DNA of 55,127 bases from assembly GCA_028715905.1 (NCBI GenBank), contig JAQUQV010000008.1, positions 1 to 55,127 on the forward strand. Reading direction: 5' to 3'. The notes under the pieces are model-generated. The model was given only the letters and a program-made list of their open reading frames with translations. It ran no database searches and was not told where the DNA came from. Of the stretch, positions 42,766 to 51,749 are shown in pieces. Numbering within the stretch: the first letter of the stretch is position 1; every line of letters starts with the position of its first letter. The position numbers and the translations under genes are program-made. The stretch comes from Kiritimatiellia bacterium (GTDB lineage: Bacteria > Verrucomicrobiota > Kiritimatiellia > JAAZAB01).

Positions 42766-43527
42766 TTACGCGTTAAAAAAGCGCGCGAAATAACGGTCAT
42801 AGAACGCCACAATGTTTTTGAAAGGCGAATATAAAAGGCGCAACCGCGCCAGCGCGGCGAACATTTCCAGCGAAGCCCTGATAATTTTCAGGCGCGAGCC
42901 GGCCACGTCGTGCCAGACCGATGGAATTTCAACGGTCTGAAAACCGGCGCGGCGCAGTTGGAAGAGCAGGTCAACGTCAAAGGCCCAGCGCGTGATGCCC
43001 AGTTCCGGCAGAATGCGCAGGGCGGCGCCGCGCTTCATCAGTTTGGCGCCGCACTGGGTGTCCGAGAATCTCAGGCCGAAGAGCAGGCGGACCATGCCGT
43101 TGAAAAGGCGCGAGGCCATACGGCGTTTCCACGGCTGGCGGGGGCGCACTTGCGCGCCCCTGATCCAGCGGGAAGCGATAATCGCGTCGGCCCGGCCGAT
43201 GCGTTCAACCAGCTTCTGAAATGCGGCCGGCGGCGTGGAGCCGTCCGCATCCGTAAAACCGACCAGATCCCCTTTGGCGCGCGCGATTCCGAGCATGATG
43301 GCGCCGCCCTTGCCGATCGGCCTGGTTTCAACAACATATTTCAGTTGCGCGAATTTTTCCGCGTATTTTCCGGCAATGACGGCGGTTTGGTCGGAGGAAC
43401 CGTTAATCACGACCAGCACTTCAAAATCGGCTCCATAGGCGCGCGCAAAGAAAGGCAGGTATTCATCAAGCATTTTAGGCAGACGCTGTTCTTCATTATG
43501 GGCCGGAATGATGATGGTGAGCTGCAT
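42766..43527 (-). CDS. Family 2 glycosyltransferase (DPM1-like)
   Basis: 253 residues, GT-A fold. LTIIIPAHNEEQRLPKMLDEY at the N-terminus, VINGSSDQTA, GKGGAIMLGI and the metal-binding DADGSTPP, then IIASRW and DTQCGAKLMKRG, the pattern of dolichyl/polyprenyl-phosphate sugar transferases. A cytoplasmic, probably membrane-attached enzyme (hydrophobic C-terminal helix near 220-235). It probably makes a polyprenyl-phosphate sugar, the donor type used by GT-C enzymes such as the one at 46240. That link is inferred. Confidence 0.88.
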   Translation of the reverse strand: MQLTIIIPAHNEEQRLPKMLDEYLPFFARAYGADFEVLVVINGSSDQTAVIAGKYAEKFAQLKYVVETRPIGKGGAIMLGIARAKGDLVGFTDADGSTPPAAFQKLVERIGRADAIIASRWIRGAQVRPRQPWKRRMASRLFNGMVRLLFGLRFSDTQCGAKLMKRGAALRILPELGITRWAFDVDLLFQLRRAGFQTVEIPSVWHDVAGSRLKIIRASLEMFAALARLRLLYSPFKNIVAFYDRYFARFFNA

Positions 43528-43654
43528 ATAAAGCGGTATCCGGAATAAATTATGGTTAAAGTCCCGGAAAACGGGTCCGCCTGCGACCCGATTTCCTATT
43601 TTCTTTTCTCTGCGCCCGCGCCGGGCGAAACATTGATTTGCGTAAGTCTTCCGG

Positions 43655-44857
43655 TCAAATTCCGGCGATTCTGGCTTTTTGAATGCTTATCCGCCGGCGG
43701 ATAAAAGTCGGAATGTCCAGGTTGCTGCCGTTAACAATAGTCGGGCTGACTCCCTTGAAGCGTCCCTGTTCAACGGCGTCAAACAATCCGGCCTGAATCA
43801 GGTCGGCTTGGCCGGGGCCGGCGTGTTTCCCGGGCGGTTCCGCCTTGGTATTCTGGCGGGCGCGTTCATTTTCGGTGTTCGCATGTCCGGCGGCTGGCGG
43901 CGCTTTTTCCGCCGCGAGAATGGCGACATGAATTTTTTCGCGCCATTCCGGCTCACAGCCCACGCCGGCCATGGTGAAAGCCTGGCGGCCGCCGAGGGCC
44001 AGGATGCCGTTCACCACCTTGTTCACCTCGTTGATGGAAAGATCGGGGCCGCCGCTGATGCAGATGATAAAGGAATCGGCGTCGGCCAAAGAGCGGCAGT
44101 TGTTCAAAAGGACGTTTTTTTTAATATTGTCAATCACCGTCGCGATTCTTTGTTCGCCGTCGCCTTCCGCGCAGCAGAAAACACAGTTGCCGCTGCTGTT
44201 CCGCAGGAAGGCGCGCAAATCGGCGAAATCAAAGTTAATAATGGAACTGCGGTTAAGCACCCGCCAGAGCTCGCGGATTCCTCCGGCCAGCATTTTTTCC
44301 GCGCGGCGGAAAGCTTCACGGATATTGGCTTTGTCGTCAATCAGCGCCGTGAGGCGCTGGCTCGGCAGGCAGATGACGCCGTCGGCCGCGTCCCGGATGG
44401 ACTGCAATCCGCGTTCGGCCTGTTCTTTCCGTCTTGGCCCTTCAAATTCAAAGGGCAGCATGGCGAAACATAATGTCAGCGCTCCCGCCCTTTTCGCCTC
44501 GTCAATCAAGAGCGGCGCGACGCCGGAGCCGGTTCCGCCGCCGAGCCCGGCGGCGAATATGGCGATTTTGACGTTATTGAAGAGGGGGCGCAGTTTTTCA
44601 ATGTCCGCTTCGGCCGCCTGCCGCGCAATACGCGGGTCGCCGCCGGTTCCCAGTCCTTTCATGGTTTTTGCGCCGATAGGGACGCATTCAATTCCCGTCA
44701 GCCCGGCCAGCGCCCGTTCGTCGGTGTTGATGCCGATCATTTTCGGTCCGTCCGGCCATTCCCGCGCCATGGTCTGGACCGCGTTACAGCCGCCATTGCC
44801 GATTCCGACGATCAAGAGGTCCGCTGAACTGCCGGATAATGAAGCGAAGTCGTTCAT
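43655..44857 (-). CDS. ftsZ: Cell division GTPase FtsZ
   Basis: 400 residues, tubulin-like GTPase that forms the division ring. The tubulin signature GGGTGSG lies at 106-112, with IVGIGNGGCNAV near the start and the T7-loop NFDFADLRAFL (catalytic Asp). A variable linker (about 325-385) is followed by the FtsA/ZipA-binding tail DIPTFIRRR, after which are about 12 further residues. It lies downstream of ftsA on the minus strand. The presence of FtsZ argues against Planctomycetes or Chlamydiae. Confidence 0.95.
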   Translation of the reverse strand: MNDFASLSGSSADLLIVGIGNGGCNAVQTMAREWPDGPKMIGINTDERALAGLTGIECVPIGAKTMKGLGTGGDPRIARQAAEADIEKLRPLFNNVKIAIFAAGLGGGTGSGVAPLLIDEAKRAGALTLCFAMLPFEFEGPRRKEQAERGLQSIRDAADGVICLPSQRLTALIDDKANIREAFRRAEKMLAGGIRELWRVLNRSSIINFDFADLRAFLRNSSGNCVFCCAEGDGEQRIATVIDNIKKNVLLNNCRSLADADSFIICISGGPDLSINEVNKVVNGILALGGRQAFTMAGVGCEPEWREKIHVAILAAEKAPPAAGHANTENERARQNTKAEPPGKHAGPGQADLIQAGLFDAVEQGRFKGVSPTIVNGSNLDIPTFIRRRISIQKARIAGI

Positions 44858-44927
44858 AGGTTCACATATAAAAAATTAAGCGCCGCCTTGTTGCGCCGAA
44901 CTGCCTGCCCGCCATAACGCGCGCCGA

Positions 44928-46139
44928 TTAAGCCTGGCCCGCGAACCATCTTTTGATCAGACCTCCCAGCGATAATGTTTCTTCCGCCTGCCGGACCGCG
45001 CCGCGGATCGCGTAACGGATCATCCCCAGCGGCGCGGCGTATTCCGGGCCGTCGTGCGCCGAAGAGATGCCGCTGAAGCGGCGCGGACGGCCGGTAACAC
45101 AGGAAACGCCGAAGACTTTTTCGGCGAGCGCTTCCGTTCCCTTCAGGCGGGAGGCGCCGCCGGTCAGGATCAGCCCGGCGCCGAGTTCCGGGAGCAGCGC
45201 CTTGCGCTCCAATTCATTCCTGATAATCTGAAAGGTTTCATCCATGCGGGCGTTGATGATGGCGTTCAAATCGCCGGCGGTTACCGAGCAGGCGGGGAAG
45301 CCGACTTCCAGCGGAATGGTTATGTGCCGGGAACGGTCGGAGGGGGCAACAACCGCGGCGCCGGATTCCTGTTTCAGCGCTTCGGCGCGCCGGATGGAAA
45401 TCGTGAACCCCTGCGCGATATCGTTGGTGACATGGTCGCCGCCCACGGCAATGACGCCGACGGCGGCGATAGCGTTTTCGGCGTAAACGACGTAATTGGT
45501 GGTGCCGCCGCCGATGTCAATCAGCGCCACGCCGCATTCCTTCTGTTCCGGCGTCAGTGTGGCCAGCGCCGAGCACAGTCCGCTGAAGGCAATATCCATG
45601 ACTTCCAGGCCCACGTTGCGCGCCGCCTGAATCGTATTGTTCAGGATGTTGCGCGAGCCGTGCACGATCAGCATGTTGAGTGAAAGGCGGCTGCTGTGCA
45701 TGCCCAGCGGGTTAATGATGCCGTTCTGGCCGTCAGCCGCATAGGTCTGGGGGATGGTATGGAGCGATTCGTTTTCGTGCGGAAGGTTGATTGTCCGCGC
45801 GATGTCGGTAACATCGTCAATATCATCGGCGCTGATGCCGCGCACAGAATCAAACACCGGAACGCTGCCCTGATTGTCGGAGCCGCGGATATGTTCCCCG
45901 TTGACGATCAGGTAGATCTGCCTTATTTCAACCGCGCCGGTTGTCTCGGCTTCCTGGACGGCGGTCTGGACGCAGGCCGCCGCCTTTTCCAGGTCCACAA
46001 TGATGCCTTTGCGCACGCCGCAGGACAGGCAGTTGCCCATGCCGGTGATCATGATATTGCCGTCCTCGCGGGGTTCTCCCACCAGTGCGCAGACCTTGGA
46101 AGTCCCTATCTCAAGAGCGGCAAAAGGCGCTTTGGTCAT
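44928..46139 (-). CDS. ftsA: Cell division protein FtsA
   Basis: 403 residues, actin-like ATPase that anchors FtsZ to the membrane. Phosphate-1 motif ALEIGTSKVCALVGE, IDIGGGTTNYVVY (phosphate-2) and GLILTGGASRLKG (adenosine) are in order. The C-terminal amphipathic helix is SLGGLIKRWFAGQA, the membrane-targeting sequence. The ATG at 46139 behind AGAGGA gives the usual N-terminus; the frame runs 39 bases further upstream. It is co-directional with ftsZ, 70 bases apart. Confidence 0.94.
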   Translation of the reverse strand: MTKAPFAALEIGTSKVCALVGEPREDGNIMITGMGNCLSCGVRKGIIVDLEKAAACVQTAVQEAETTGAVEIRQIYLIVNGEHIRGSDNQGSVPVFDSVRGISADDIDDVTDIARTINLPHENESLHTIPQTYAADGQNGIINPLGMHSSRLSLNMLIVHGSRNILNNTIQAARNVGLEVMDIAFSGLCSALATLTPEQKECGVALIDIGGGTTNYVVYAENAIAAVGVIAVGGDHVTNDIAQGFTISIRRAEALKQESGAAVVAPSDRSRHITIPLEVGFPACSVTAGDLNAIINARMDETFQIIRNELERKALLPELGAGLILTGGASRLKGTEALAEKVFGVSCVTGRPRRFSGISSAHDGPEYAAPLGMIRYAIRGAVRQAEETLSLGGLIKRWFAGQA

Positions 46140-46239
46140 AATTTTTCCTCTTCGTTCCTCAATTAAAGTTAATAACATGAACGGGGCGCGGTGTCAATGA
46201 CGGCAAACGTTTCAAAAATGCGGTTGATTTTCGGGCGGC

Positions 46240-48660
46240 TCATTGAACCGGCAGGGAGACAATCCGGCTGATGAGCACGCCGAGGTCGGGTGGAAAATTA
46301 TGTTTTCCGGGGTTCCAGGCCGGATGCGTTTCCAGCGTCAGCCATGCGGCGTCGCCGGGAAAATCGGCGGGCAGCGGCGGCAGTCGCCATGCCTGCCATT
46401 GCCATTCTCCGGAACTGACTTTACGCGGCGGCCCCAGCTTTTTATCGTCCCAGGCAAGCTGCAGCGAAATATAACCGGAGTTGTCCGGGTCCGGCGCCTT
46501 GAGATGGATCAGCAGGAGCGCGGCCGCGGCGCGCGGGGCGGGAAGCAATACCTGGGCGCGCGCGCGCGCCCAGCGCGCCTTAATCGCCGGTTGCGACGGC
46601 CAATCCATAAGCGCCGCGGCGTTTTCCCGGACTTTTTTCGGCAGATCCAACCCGGCGGAAATGACCGCCTGCGGGGCAACGCTTTGGCCTTGAAACGGCT
46701 CATGGCGCACGTTGGCGAAATGGCGCAGGCCCATGTTGCCGGGGTCAAACGAGATTATAACCGCGTTGGAAGAGGAAATACCGGCCGGGGGCGGCGCGGT
46801 TTTTAAATGCATTTTGAATAAGCGCAGGTTCAGTTCCGATTTCCCGACTTTCACCGGCAGGCTCCGGCGGGCCTGCTCAAGACGGCAATCATGAAACGCG
46901 GCCTGATAAACCGGCTCAAACAGAAAATACGGGCTCAAAGGCGCGTTCTCCCCCCACGGGGTGGCGAAAAATGCCGGCCGGTCCGGCATGGAGCGCACAA
47001 TCTCCGCCCAGGCCTGTTCGGCCATCTCGTAGTTATCGCGGCGTTCATTGTCAAGCCCCAGTGCCGGTATGCCGAAGAAGTGCTCCAGCGGCGCCGCAAT
47101 CCGCGAATATTCACACAACAATATTCCCTGCCGCGCCTTGACAGCCTCGGCGTATGGTCTCAGGAAACGGCAGAATCCCCTGTGTTCGACGGTTGTAACC
47201 AGGTGGGTCCGTTTGTTGAGGGCAAGAACGCAAAGGATTGCCGTGAGTAAAATAGCCGCCCATAATCCGTTCCGCGGCGGCAAAGGCAGAGTAAGCAGCG
47301 CCGCCAGCAGGAGGGCGGACGCGGGAATGAAGGCCACCATCAGGTAACGCGTCATCATGAAATCGTGGATGTTGCCGGTCAACATGACCGCCGGAAACAA
47401 TACCAGAGCCAGAATTATCCGGTAAGGGCGTTTATCGGCCCGGCCCGTCAGCCAGGCCGCCAGGCCGGCCGGGATCAACAACATGACGGGCATGGAAAGC
47501 ATGTTGGCCACAACGCGGAAATCCGTCAGATAAAGATAGTTTTTCACCGGACGCCCGAGGACCGGCAAATCGCCGTATATCTGGCGGAAAAAAACAAGGC
47601 TTGCCAGAAAAGCGGCCAGGCCGGCAAAAAGCGCGGCGCTTAAAAACAACGAAACCGTTTCCGGCGGCGAAATTTCCGGGCGCGCGGATTTTCGCCGCAG
47701 TTGTTTTACCGCGATGGCCGCGGCCGCCAGCAGTCCGAACCCGCCGGCGATTAATTCCGGCCGCAGGAAGACGATATCCAGAAAACGTTTTACCTTGTAA
47801 TAATCGGTAACATATTTTGCCTGCGCGTAAAAGGCGGCGAGCGCCAGGATGATAATGGCCAGCCAGGGCAGGAAATCGTCCCGGCCTTTGAAGACAACCG
47901 CGATTGCGGCCGCCAGCGCCGCCGGAATAACGAGCGCCCAGGCCGTGATGTGGAAAAAAGGCGCGGCGCCGATGCAGAGGGCGCCGAGCAGAATGTCCGC
48001 CGCGTTTTTCCAGCGGCGGCCCTGCCAGGCCTGGAGTGTTAAGGCGCAGCCGGCAAAAAACATGAAGGCGGCGATTATTTCCGGCCGCGCGCAGCGCCCG
48101 TGCCAGACGGTCAGGGGGTTGCAAATATACGCCATGAACACGACCAGGCCCGCCCAGCGGCAGGGAAGCGTCTGCAGAGCCAGGGTGCGCAGGGCCAGGG
48201 CGGTGAAAACGGCAAAGAGCGGCGCCACGAACAGCGCCCATGAATCCGGGCCGCAGCGCGAAACAAAGGCGATCATCAGCGGATAAGCGGGCTGAAAGTG
48301 CGGACCGATTGTCGCGGTTGAGGCGTCGCGGACCCAGAGGCACGCGTCCTTGGTTTTGCCGTAACCCGCATGGCCGTAATAAAAGACGGAACGGACTTCC
48401 GGCGGCACTTTTGAAAGCAGTTCGTCAACGTAAAAGAACTGCCGCTGGCGGTTGTAGGTCAGACCGGAATTGACGTAAGAGCCGGGATCTTCGCCGCCGA
48501 ATATGTCTTCGTGCGGACGGAAAAGAAGCAGGCCGGCCAGGAAAAGCAGTATTAAAATTTCCGGCCATTGAAAACGCGCCGCGCGGCGGCTGATTTGCAG
48601 AAGGCGGAAAACAGCGGCGATTGCCAACAGCCAGAAAAAAGCGCCGATAAACGTGATCAT
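46240..48660 (-). CDS. Large GT-C-like integral membrane glycosyltransferase
   Basis: 806 residues. About a dozen hydrophobic helices between residues 1 and 480, then a soluble domain (about 480-806). The first periplasmic loop has GGEDPGSYVNSG, the acidic loop expected for polyprenyl-phosphate-sugar-dependent GT-C enzymes. The C-terminal domain includes a sugar-binding-like beta region (QLAWDDKKLGPPRKVSSGEW). It may transfer a sugar onto protein or lipid outside the inner membrane. The specificity is unknown, and no closer family can be named. Confidence 0.8.
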   Translation of the reverse strand: MITFIGAFFWLLAIAAVFRLLQISRRAARFQWPEILILLFLAGLLLFRPHEDIFGGEDPGSYVNSGLTYNRQRQFFYVDELLSKVPPEVRSVFYYGHAGYGKTKDACLWVRDASTATIGPHFQPAYPLMIAFVSRCGPDSWALFVAPLFAVFTALALRTLALQTLPCRWAGLVVFMAYICNPLTVWHGRCARPEIIAAFMFFAGCALTLQAWQGRRWKNAADILLGALCIGAAPFFHITAWALVIPAALAAAIAVVFKGRDDFLPWLAIIILALAAFYAQAKYVTDYYKVKRFLDIVFLRPELIAGGFGLLAAAAIAVKQLRRKSARPEISPPETVSLFLSAALFAGLAAFLASLVFFRQIYGDLPVLGRPVKNYLYLTDFRVVANMLSMPVMLLIPAGLAAWLTGRADKRPYRIILALVLFPAVMLTGNIHDFMMTRYLMVAFIPASALLLAALLTLPLPPRNGLWAAILLTAILCVLALNKRTHLVTTVEHRGFCRFLRPYAEAVKARQGILLCEYSRIAAPLEHFFGIPALGLDNERRDNYEMAEQAWAEIVRSMPDRPAFFATPWGENAPLSPYFLFEPVYQAAFHDCRLEQARRSLPVKVGKSELNLRLFKMHLKTAPPPAGISSSNAVIISFDPGNMGLRHFANVRHEPFQGQSVAPQAVISAGLDLPKKVRENAAALMDWPSQPAIKARWARARAQVLLPAPRAAAALLLIHLKAPDPDNSGYISLQLAWDDKKLGPPRKVSSGEWQWQAWRLPPLPADFPGDAAWLTLETHPAWNPGKHNFPPDLGVLISRIVSLPVQ

Positions 48661-48772
48661 GTTTTTAACTTCAATTCTTCATGTGCGTTTTGGCGGCAAT
48701 TTCAGGAGGGGAAGTTTAACGTTTGTTTTCATGCTTGTCAAAGGTACTGATAAGGAATATATTGGCCCGCAA

Positions 48773-49741
48773 ATGAAAATTCTTGTTACCGGGTCCGCCG
48801 GTTTTATCGGATTCCATACCGCTTCCCGTCTGCTCGATGAAGGCCATGAGGTCGTTGGCCTGGATAATTTCAACGATTATTACGCGGTGGCGCTGAAACG
48901 CGCGCGGGACGCGCTCCTGCGCCGGCGCGCCGGTTTTTCCGGAGTAAAATGCGATTTATGCGATTTTCGCCGTCTGGCAAGGCTTTTCCGGGAGGAAAAG
49001 TTTGACGCAATTTGCCATCTGGCCGCGCAGGCCGGCGTGCGCTATTCCCTGGTCAATCCGTTCATCTACCAGAAGTCCAACAACGAGGGGTTTGTGAATG
49101 TGCTTGAAGCCGGCCGGCGCTTCGGCGTTAAGCGCCTGGTATACGCCTCCAGTTCCAGCGTCTATGCCGGCATCCGGCGCCTGCCGTTCCGCGAAAGCGA
49201 TCCCGTTGACAAGCCGATCAGTCTCTACGCGGCCACGAAGAAATTCAACGAGCTGGCCGCCCATGCCTACAGCCATCTCTACGGCATGCAGACGATCGGC
49301 CTGCGGATTTTTACGGTCTACGGGCCGTGGGGCCGCCCCGACATGGCCGTCTGGCTGTTTACCGAGGCCATCCTGCGCGGGAAAAAAATCAGGGTTTTCA
49401 ACCGCGGCCGTATGCGCCGCGATTTTACTTACGTGGACGACGTGGTCAGCGGCATCCGCGCCGCGCTCTTTGGAAAAAATCTGCCCCGAAACGAAGTGTA
49501 CAACCTGGGCAATCACCGCTCGGAAAAACTCAAGGACTTTATCAGAATAATTTCAGATTGCCTGGGAATCAAGCCGCGGATGGAATTGCTCCCGCTCCAG
49601 CCCGGCGACGTGAAAGAGACCTACGCGGATATCGGCAAGGCGCGGCGCGACCTTGGATTCCGGCCGAAGACCGCCCTCTCCGAGGGGATTCCCCGTTTTG
49701 TCAATTGGTATTGCGCGTATAAAAAAAACGGATCATGGTGA
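48773..49741 (+). CDS. NAD-dependent epimerase, UDP-glucuronate 4-epimerase-like
   Basis: 322 residues, extended SDR. TGSAGFIGFHTASRL and VGLDNFNDYYAVALKRAR at the start are characteristic of UDP-glucuronate epimerases. HLAAQAGVRYSL, YASSSSVYAG, LYAATKKFNEL (YxxxK), and RIFTVYGPWGRPDMA follow. The ATG at 48773 begins MKILVTG. It makes UDP-galacturonate from UDP-glucuronate if the assignment is right. It is followed by a second ABC-2 permease and is divergent from the GT-C protein. Confidence 0.88.
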   Translation: MKILVTGSAGFIGFHTASRLLDEGHEVVGLDNFNDYYAVALKRARDALLRRRAGFSGVKCDLCDFRRLARLFREEKFDAICHLAAQAGVRYSLVNPFIYQKSNNEGFVNVLEAGRRFGVKRLVYASSSSVYAGIRRLPFRESDPVDKPISLYAATKKFNELAAHAYSHLYGMQTIGLRIFTVYGPWGRPDMAVWLFTEAILRGKKIRVFNRGRMRRDFTYVDDVVSGIRAALFGKNLPRNEVYNLGNHRSEKLKDFIRIISDCLGIKPRMELLPLQPGDVKETYADIGKARRDLGFRPKTALSEGIPRFVNWYCAYKKNGSW

Positions 49742-49757
49742 AGTCTGCTTGTTGTTT

Positions 49758-50558
49758 ATGAGACATTTAAGGGATGTGTTGACGGGGGCCGATCTTCTTC
49801 TGCGTCTTACGGCGCACGATTTGCGCAACCGCTGCCTGGGTTCCACGCTCGGATTCGTCTGGGCCTTTATCCAGCCGTTCGTGATGACAATCATCCTGTG
49901 GTGCGTGGTCGGCATCGCGCTCCGGGCGCCCGCCGTGCGCGGCGTTCCCTTCATCGTCTGGCTGCTGGCGGGCATGAGCGCCTGGTCGTTTTTTTCGGAA
50001 GCGTTGAACCAGGCCGCGAATGTTTTTTATGAATACGCTTTCCTCGTCAAAAAAGTCAATTTCAGGCTGTTTTTCCTGCCCCTGATGAAAATTGCCGCGG
50101 CCCTGGCGGTGCATTTCGTCTTTCTGCTGATTGTCGCCGTGGTTCTGATTGCCGGCCGCGTGCCTGTTTCCTGGAACTGGCTGGCGGTGTTTTATTATCT
50201 TTTTTCCGCCGCCATGCTGCTGGCCGGCTTAAGCTACGTTACCGCCGCGCTCAATGTTTTTCTGCGGGATATCGGGCACATTGTCAATATCGCGCTCCAA
50301 TTCGGTTTCTGGCTGACGCCGGTTTTCTGGGATTTCGCCATGTTCCCTCTCCAGGGGCATTCCCTGCTGGTGAAAATCCTCCGCCTCAATCCGCTGGTCT
50401 ACGTGGTGGAGGGTTATCGGAACAGCCTCCTTTTCAGCGCGCCGTTTGCCGCGGGCTGGCGCGCGACGGTTTATTTCTGGCTGTTCACGCTTTTAACGCT
50501 GGCGCTGGGCCGGCTCGTTTTCCGCAAGTTAAGGCCGCATTTCGCCGATGTCCTGTAA
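49758..50558 (+). CDS. Second ABC-2 polysaccharide export permease
   Basis: 266 residues with about six hydrophobic segments. The N-terminus LLRLTAHDLRNRCLGSTLGFVWAFIQP resembles Wzm/TagG-type permeases. It follows the epimerase by 16 bases. There is no ATPase gene next to it, unlike the wzm-wzt pair at 31304-33287, so it probably borrows an ATPase (perhaps Wzt) or its partner lies outside the window. Confidence 0.88.
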   Translation: MRHLRDVLTGADLLLRLTAHDLRNRCLGSTLGFVWAFIQPFVMTIILWCVVGIALRAPAVRGVPFIVWLLAGMSAWSFFSEALNQAANVFYEYAFLVKKVNFRLFFLPLMKIAAALAVHFVFLLIVAVVLIAGRVPVSWNWLAVFYYLFSAAMLLAGLSYVTAALNVFLRDIGHIVNIALQFGFWLTPVFWDFAMFPLQGHSLLVKILRLNPLVYVVEGYRNSLLFSAPFAAGWRATVYFWLFTLLTLALGRLVFRKLRPHFADVL

Positions 50559-50635
50559 AGCCCCGGGCATGGCATTGATGAGAGCGCCGATTCCAAAGTC
50601 AAAATTAACGCAATAATCAAGAGGAGGATACGTTG

Positions 50636-51697
50636 ATGAACAGGGATTCCTATTCGTTCTTGAAAACACTCATGCAGCAGCCTTCGCCGTCCGGTTTTGA
50701 AGTGCCGGCCCAGAAAATCGTCCGCCAGCGCATGAAATCTTTCGCCGACCGGGTAACTACCGACGTGCACGGCAACCTCATCGGGGTTTTGAACGAGAAG
50801 GCCCCCATGAAAATCATGCTGGCCGGCCACGTTGACGAAATAGGGCTCATGGTCACGCACATTGACAACAGCGGGTATCTCTACTTCGCGGCCATCGGCG
50901 GCTTTGATCCGGCGGTGCTGGTCAGCCAGCGGGTTTGCGTGCTGGCCTCCAAAGGCGCGGTGCGCGGGGTGGTGGGCCGCAAACCGATTCATCTCATGGA
51001 CCAGGCGGACCGCGGCAAGGAAATCAAGGTGAGCGATCTCTGGATTGATATCGGCGCCAAAGACAAGAAGGACGCCCTCAAGGTTGTGGCCGTCGGCGAC
51101 CCGGTCGTCGTTGTCCCGGATTTTATTGAACTGCGCAATAACCTTGTGTCCTCGCGCGCTTTTGACGACCGCGCCGGCGCCTGGGTGGTAACCGAGGTCT
51201 TGCGCGCCCTTTCCGGCAAAAAAATCAAGGTGGCCGTCTATGCCGTTTCAACCGTCCAGGAGGAAGTCGGTCTGCGCGGCGCCGTTACCAGCGCGTATTC
51301 CGTCAAGCCCGACGCCGGCATAGCCGTGGACGTGGGGTTTGCCTCCGATTTTCCGGCGGGTGAGCCGAAAAAAACCGGCGAAATATCTCTTGGCAAGGGT
51401 CCCATTCTGCACACGGGCGCGAACATCAACCCGGTCCTGGGCAAAATGCTTTGCGATACCGCCCGGGAAAAGAGGATCAAATATCAGATGCAGGCCGAGC
51501 CGCGGGCGACCGGCACCGACGCCAACGCCATCCAGCTTGCGCGCGGCGGCAGCGCCACGGCGCTGGTCAGCATCCCGAACCGTTACATGCACACTTCCGT
51601 GGAAGTGGTTTCGCTGAATGACCTTGAAGCGTCCGTGGCCCTTATTGCCGGAACCATTGCGGCGATGTCGGGGCGGGAAAACTTCATTCCGGGCTGA
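50636..51697 (+). CDS. M42-family metallo-aminopeptidase
   Basis: 353 residues. It is a cytosolic dinuclear-metal aminopeptidase (TET-like) or endoglucanase-M type. Metal ligand and catalytic motifs are visible: AGHVDEIGLMV (His/Asp), FDDRAGAWVVTEVL (bridging Asp), VQEEVGLRGA (catalytic and ligand Glu), DVGFASDFP and HTSVEVVS (final His). GGAGG lies nine bases upstream of the ATG. It probably processes peptides from protein turnover or from the oligopeptide importer next door. Confidence 0.92.
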   Translation: MNRDSYSFLKTLMQQPSPSGFEVPAQKIVRQRMKSFADRVTTDVHGNLIGVLNEKAPMKIMLAGHVDEIGLMVTHIDNSGYLYFAAIGGFDPAVLVSQRVCVLASKGAVRGVVGRKPIHLMDQADRGKEIKVSDLWIDIGAKDKKDALKVVAVGDPVVVVPDFIELRNNLVSSRAFDDRAGAWVVTEVLRALSGKKIKVAVYAVSTVQEEVGLRGAVTSAYSVKPDAGIAVDVGFASDFPAGEPKKTGEISLGKGPILHTGANINPVLGKMLCDTAREKRIKYQMQAEPRATGTDANAIQLARGGSATALVSIPNRYMHTSVEVVSLNDLEASVALIAGTIAAMSGRENFIPG

Positions 51698-51749
51698 AAA
51701 ATAAAACCGTCCTTTTTGCCGGCGACAAAAATATTCCTCGCTTGCGCGC

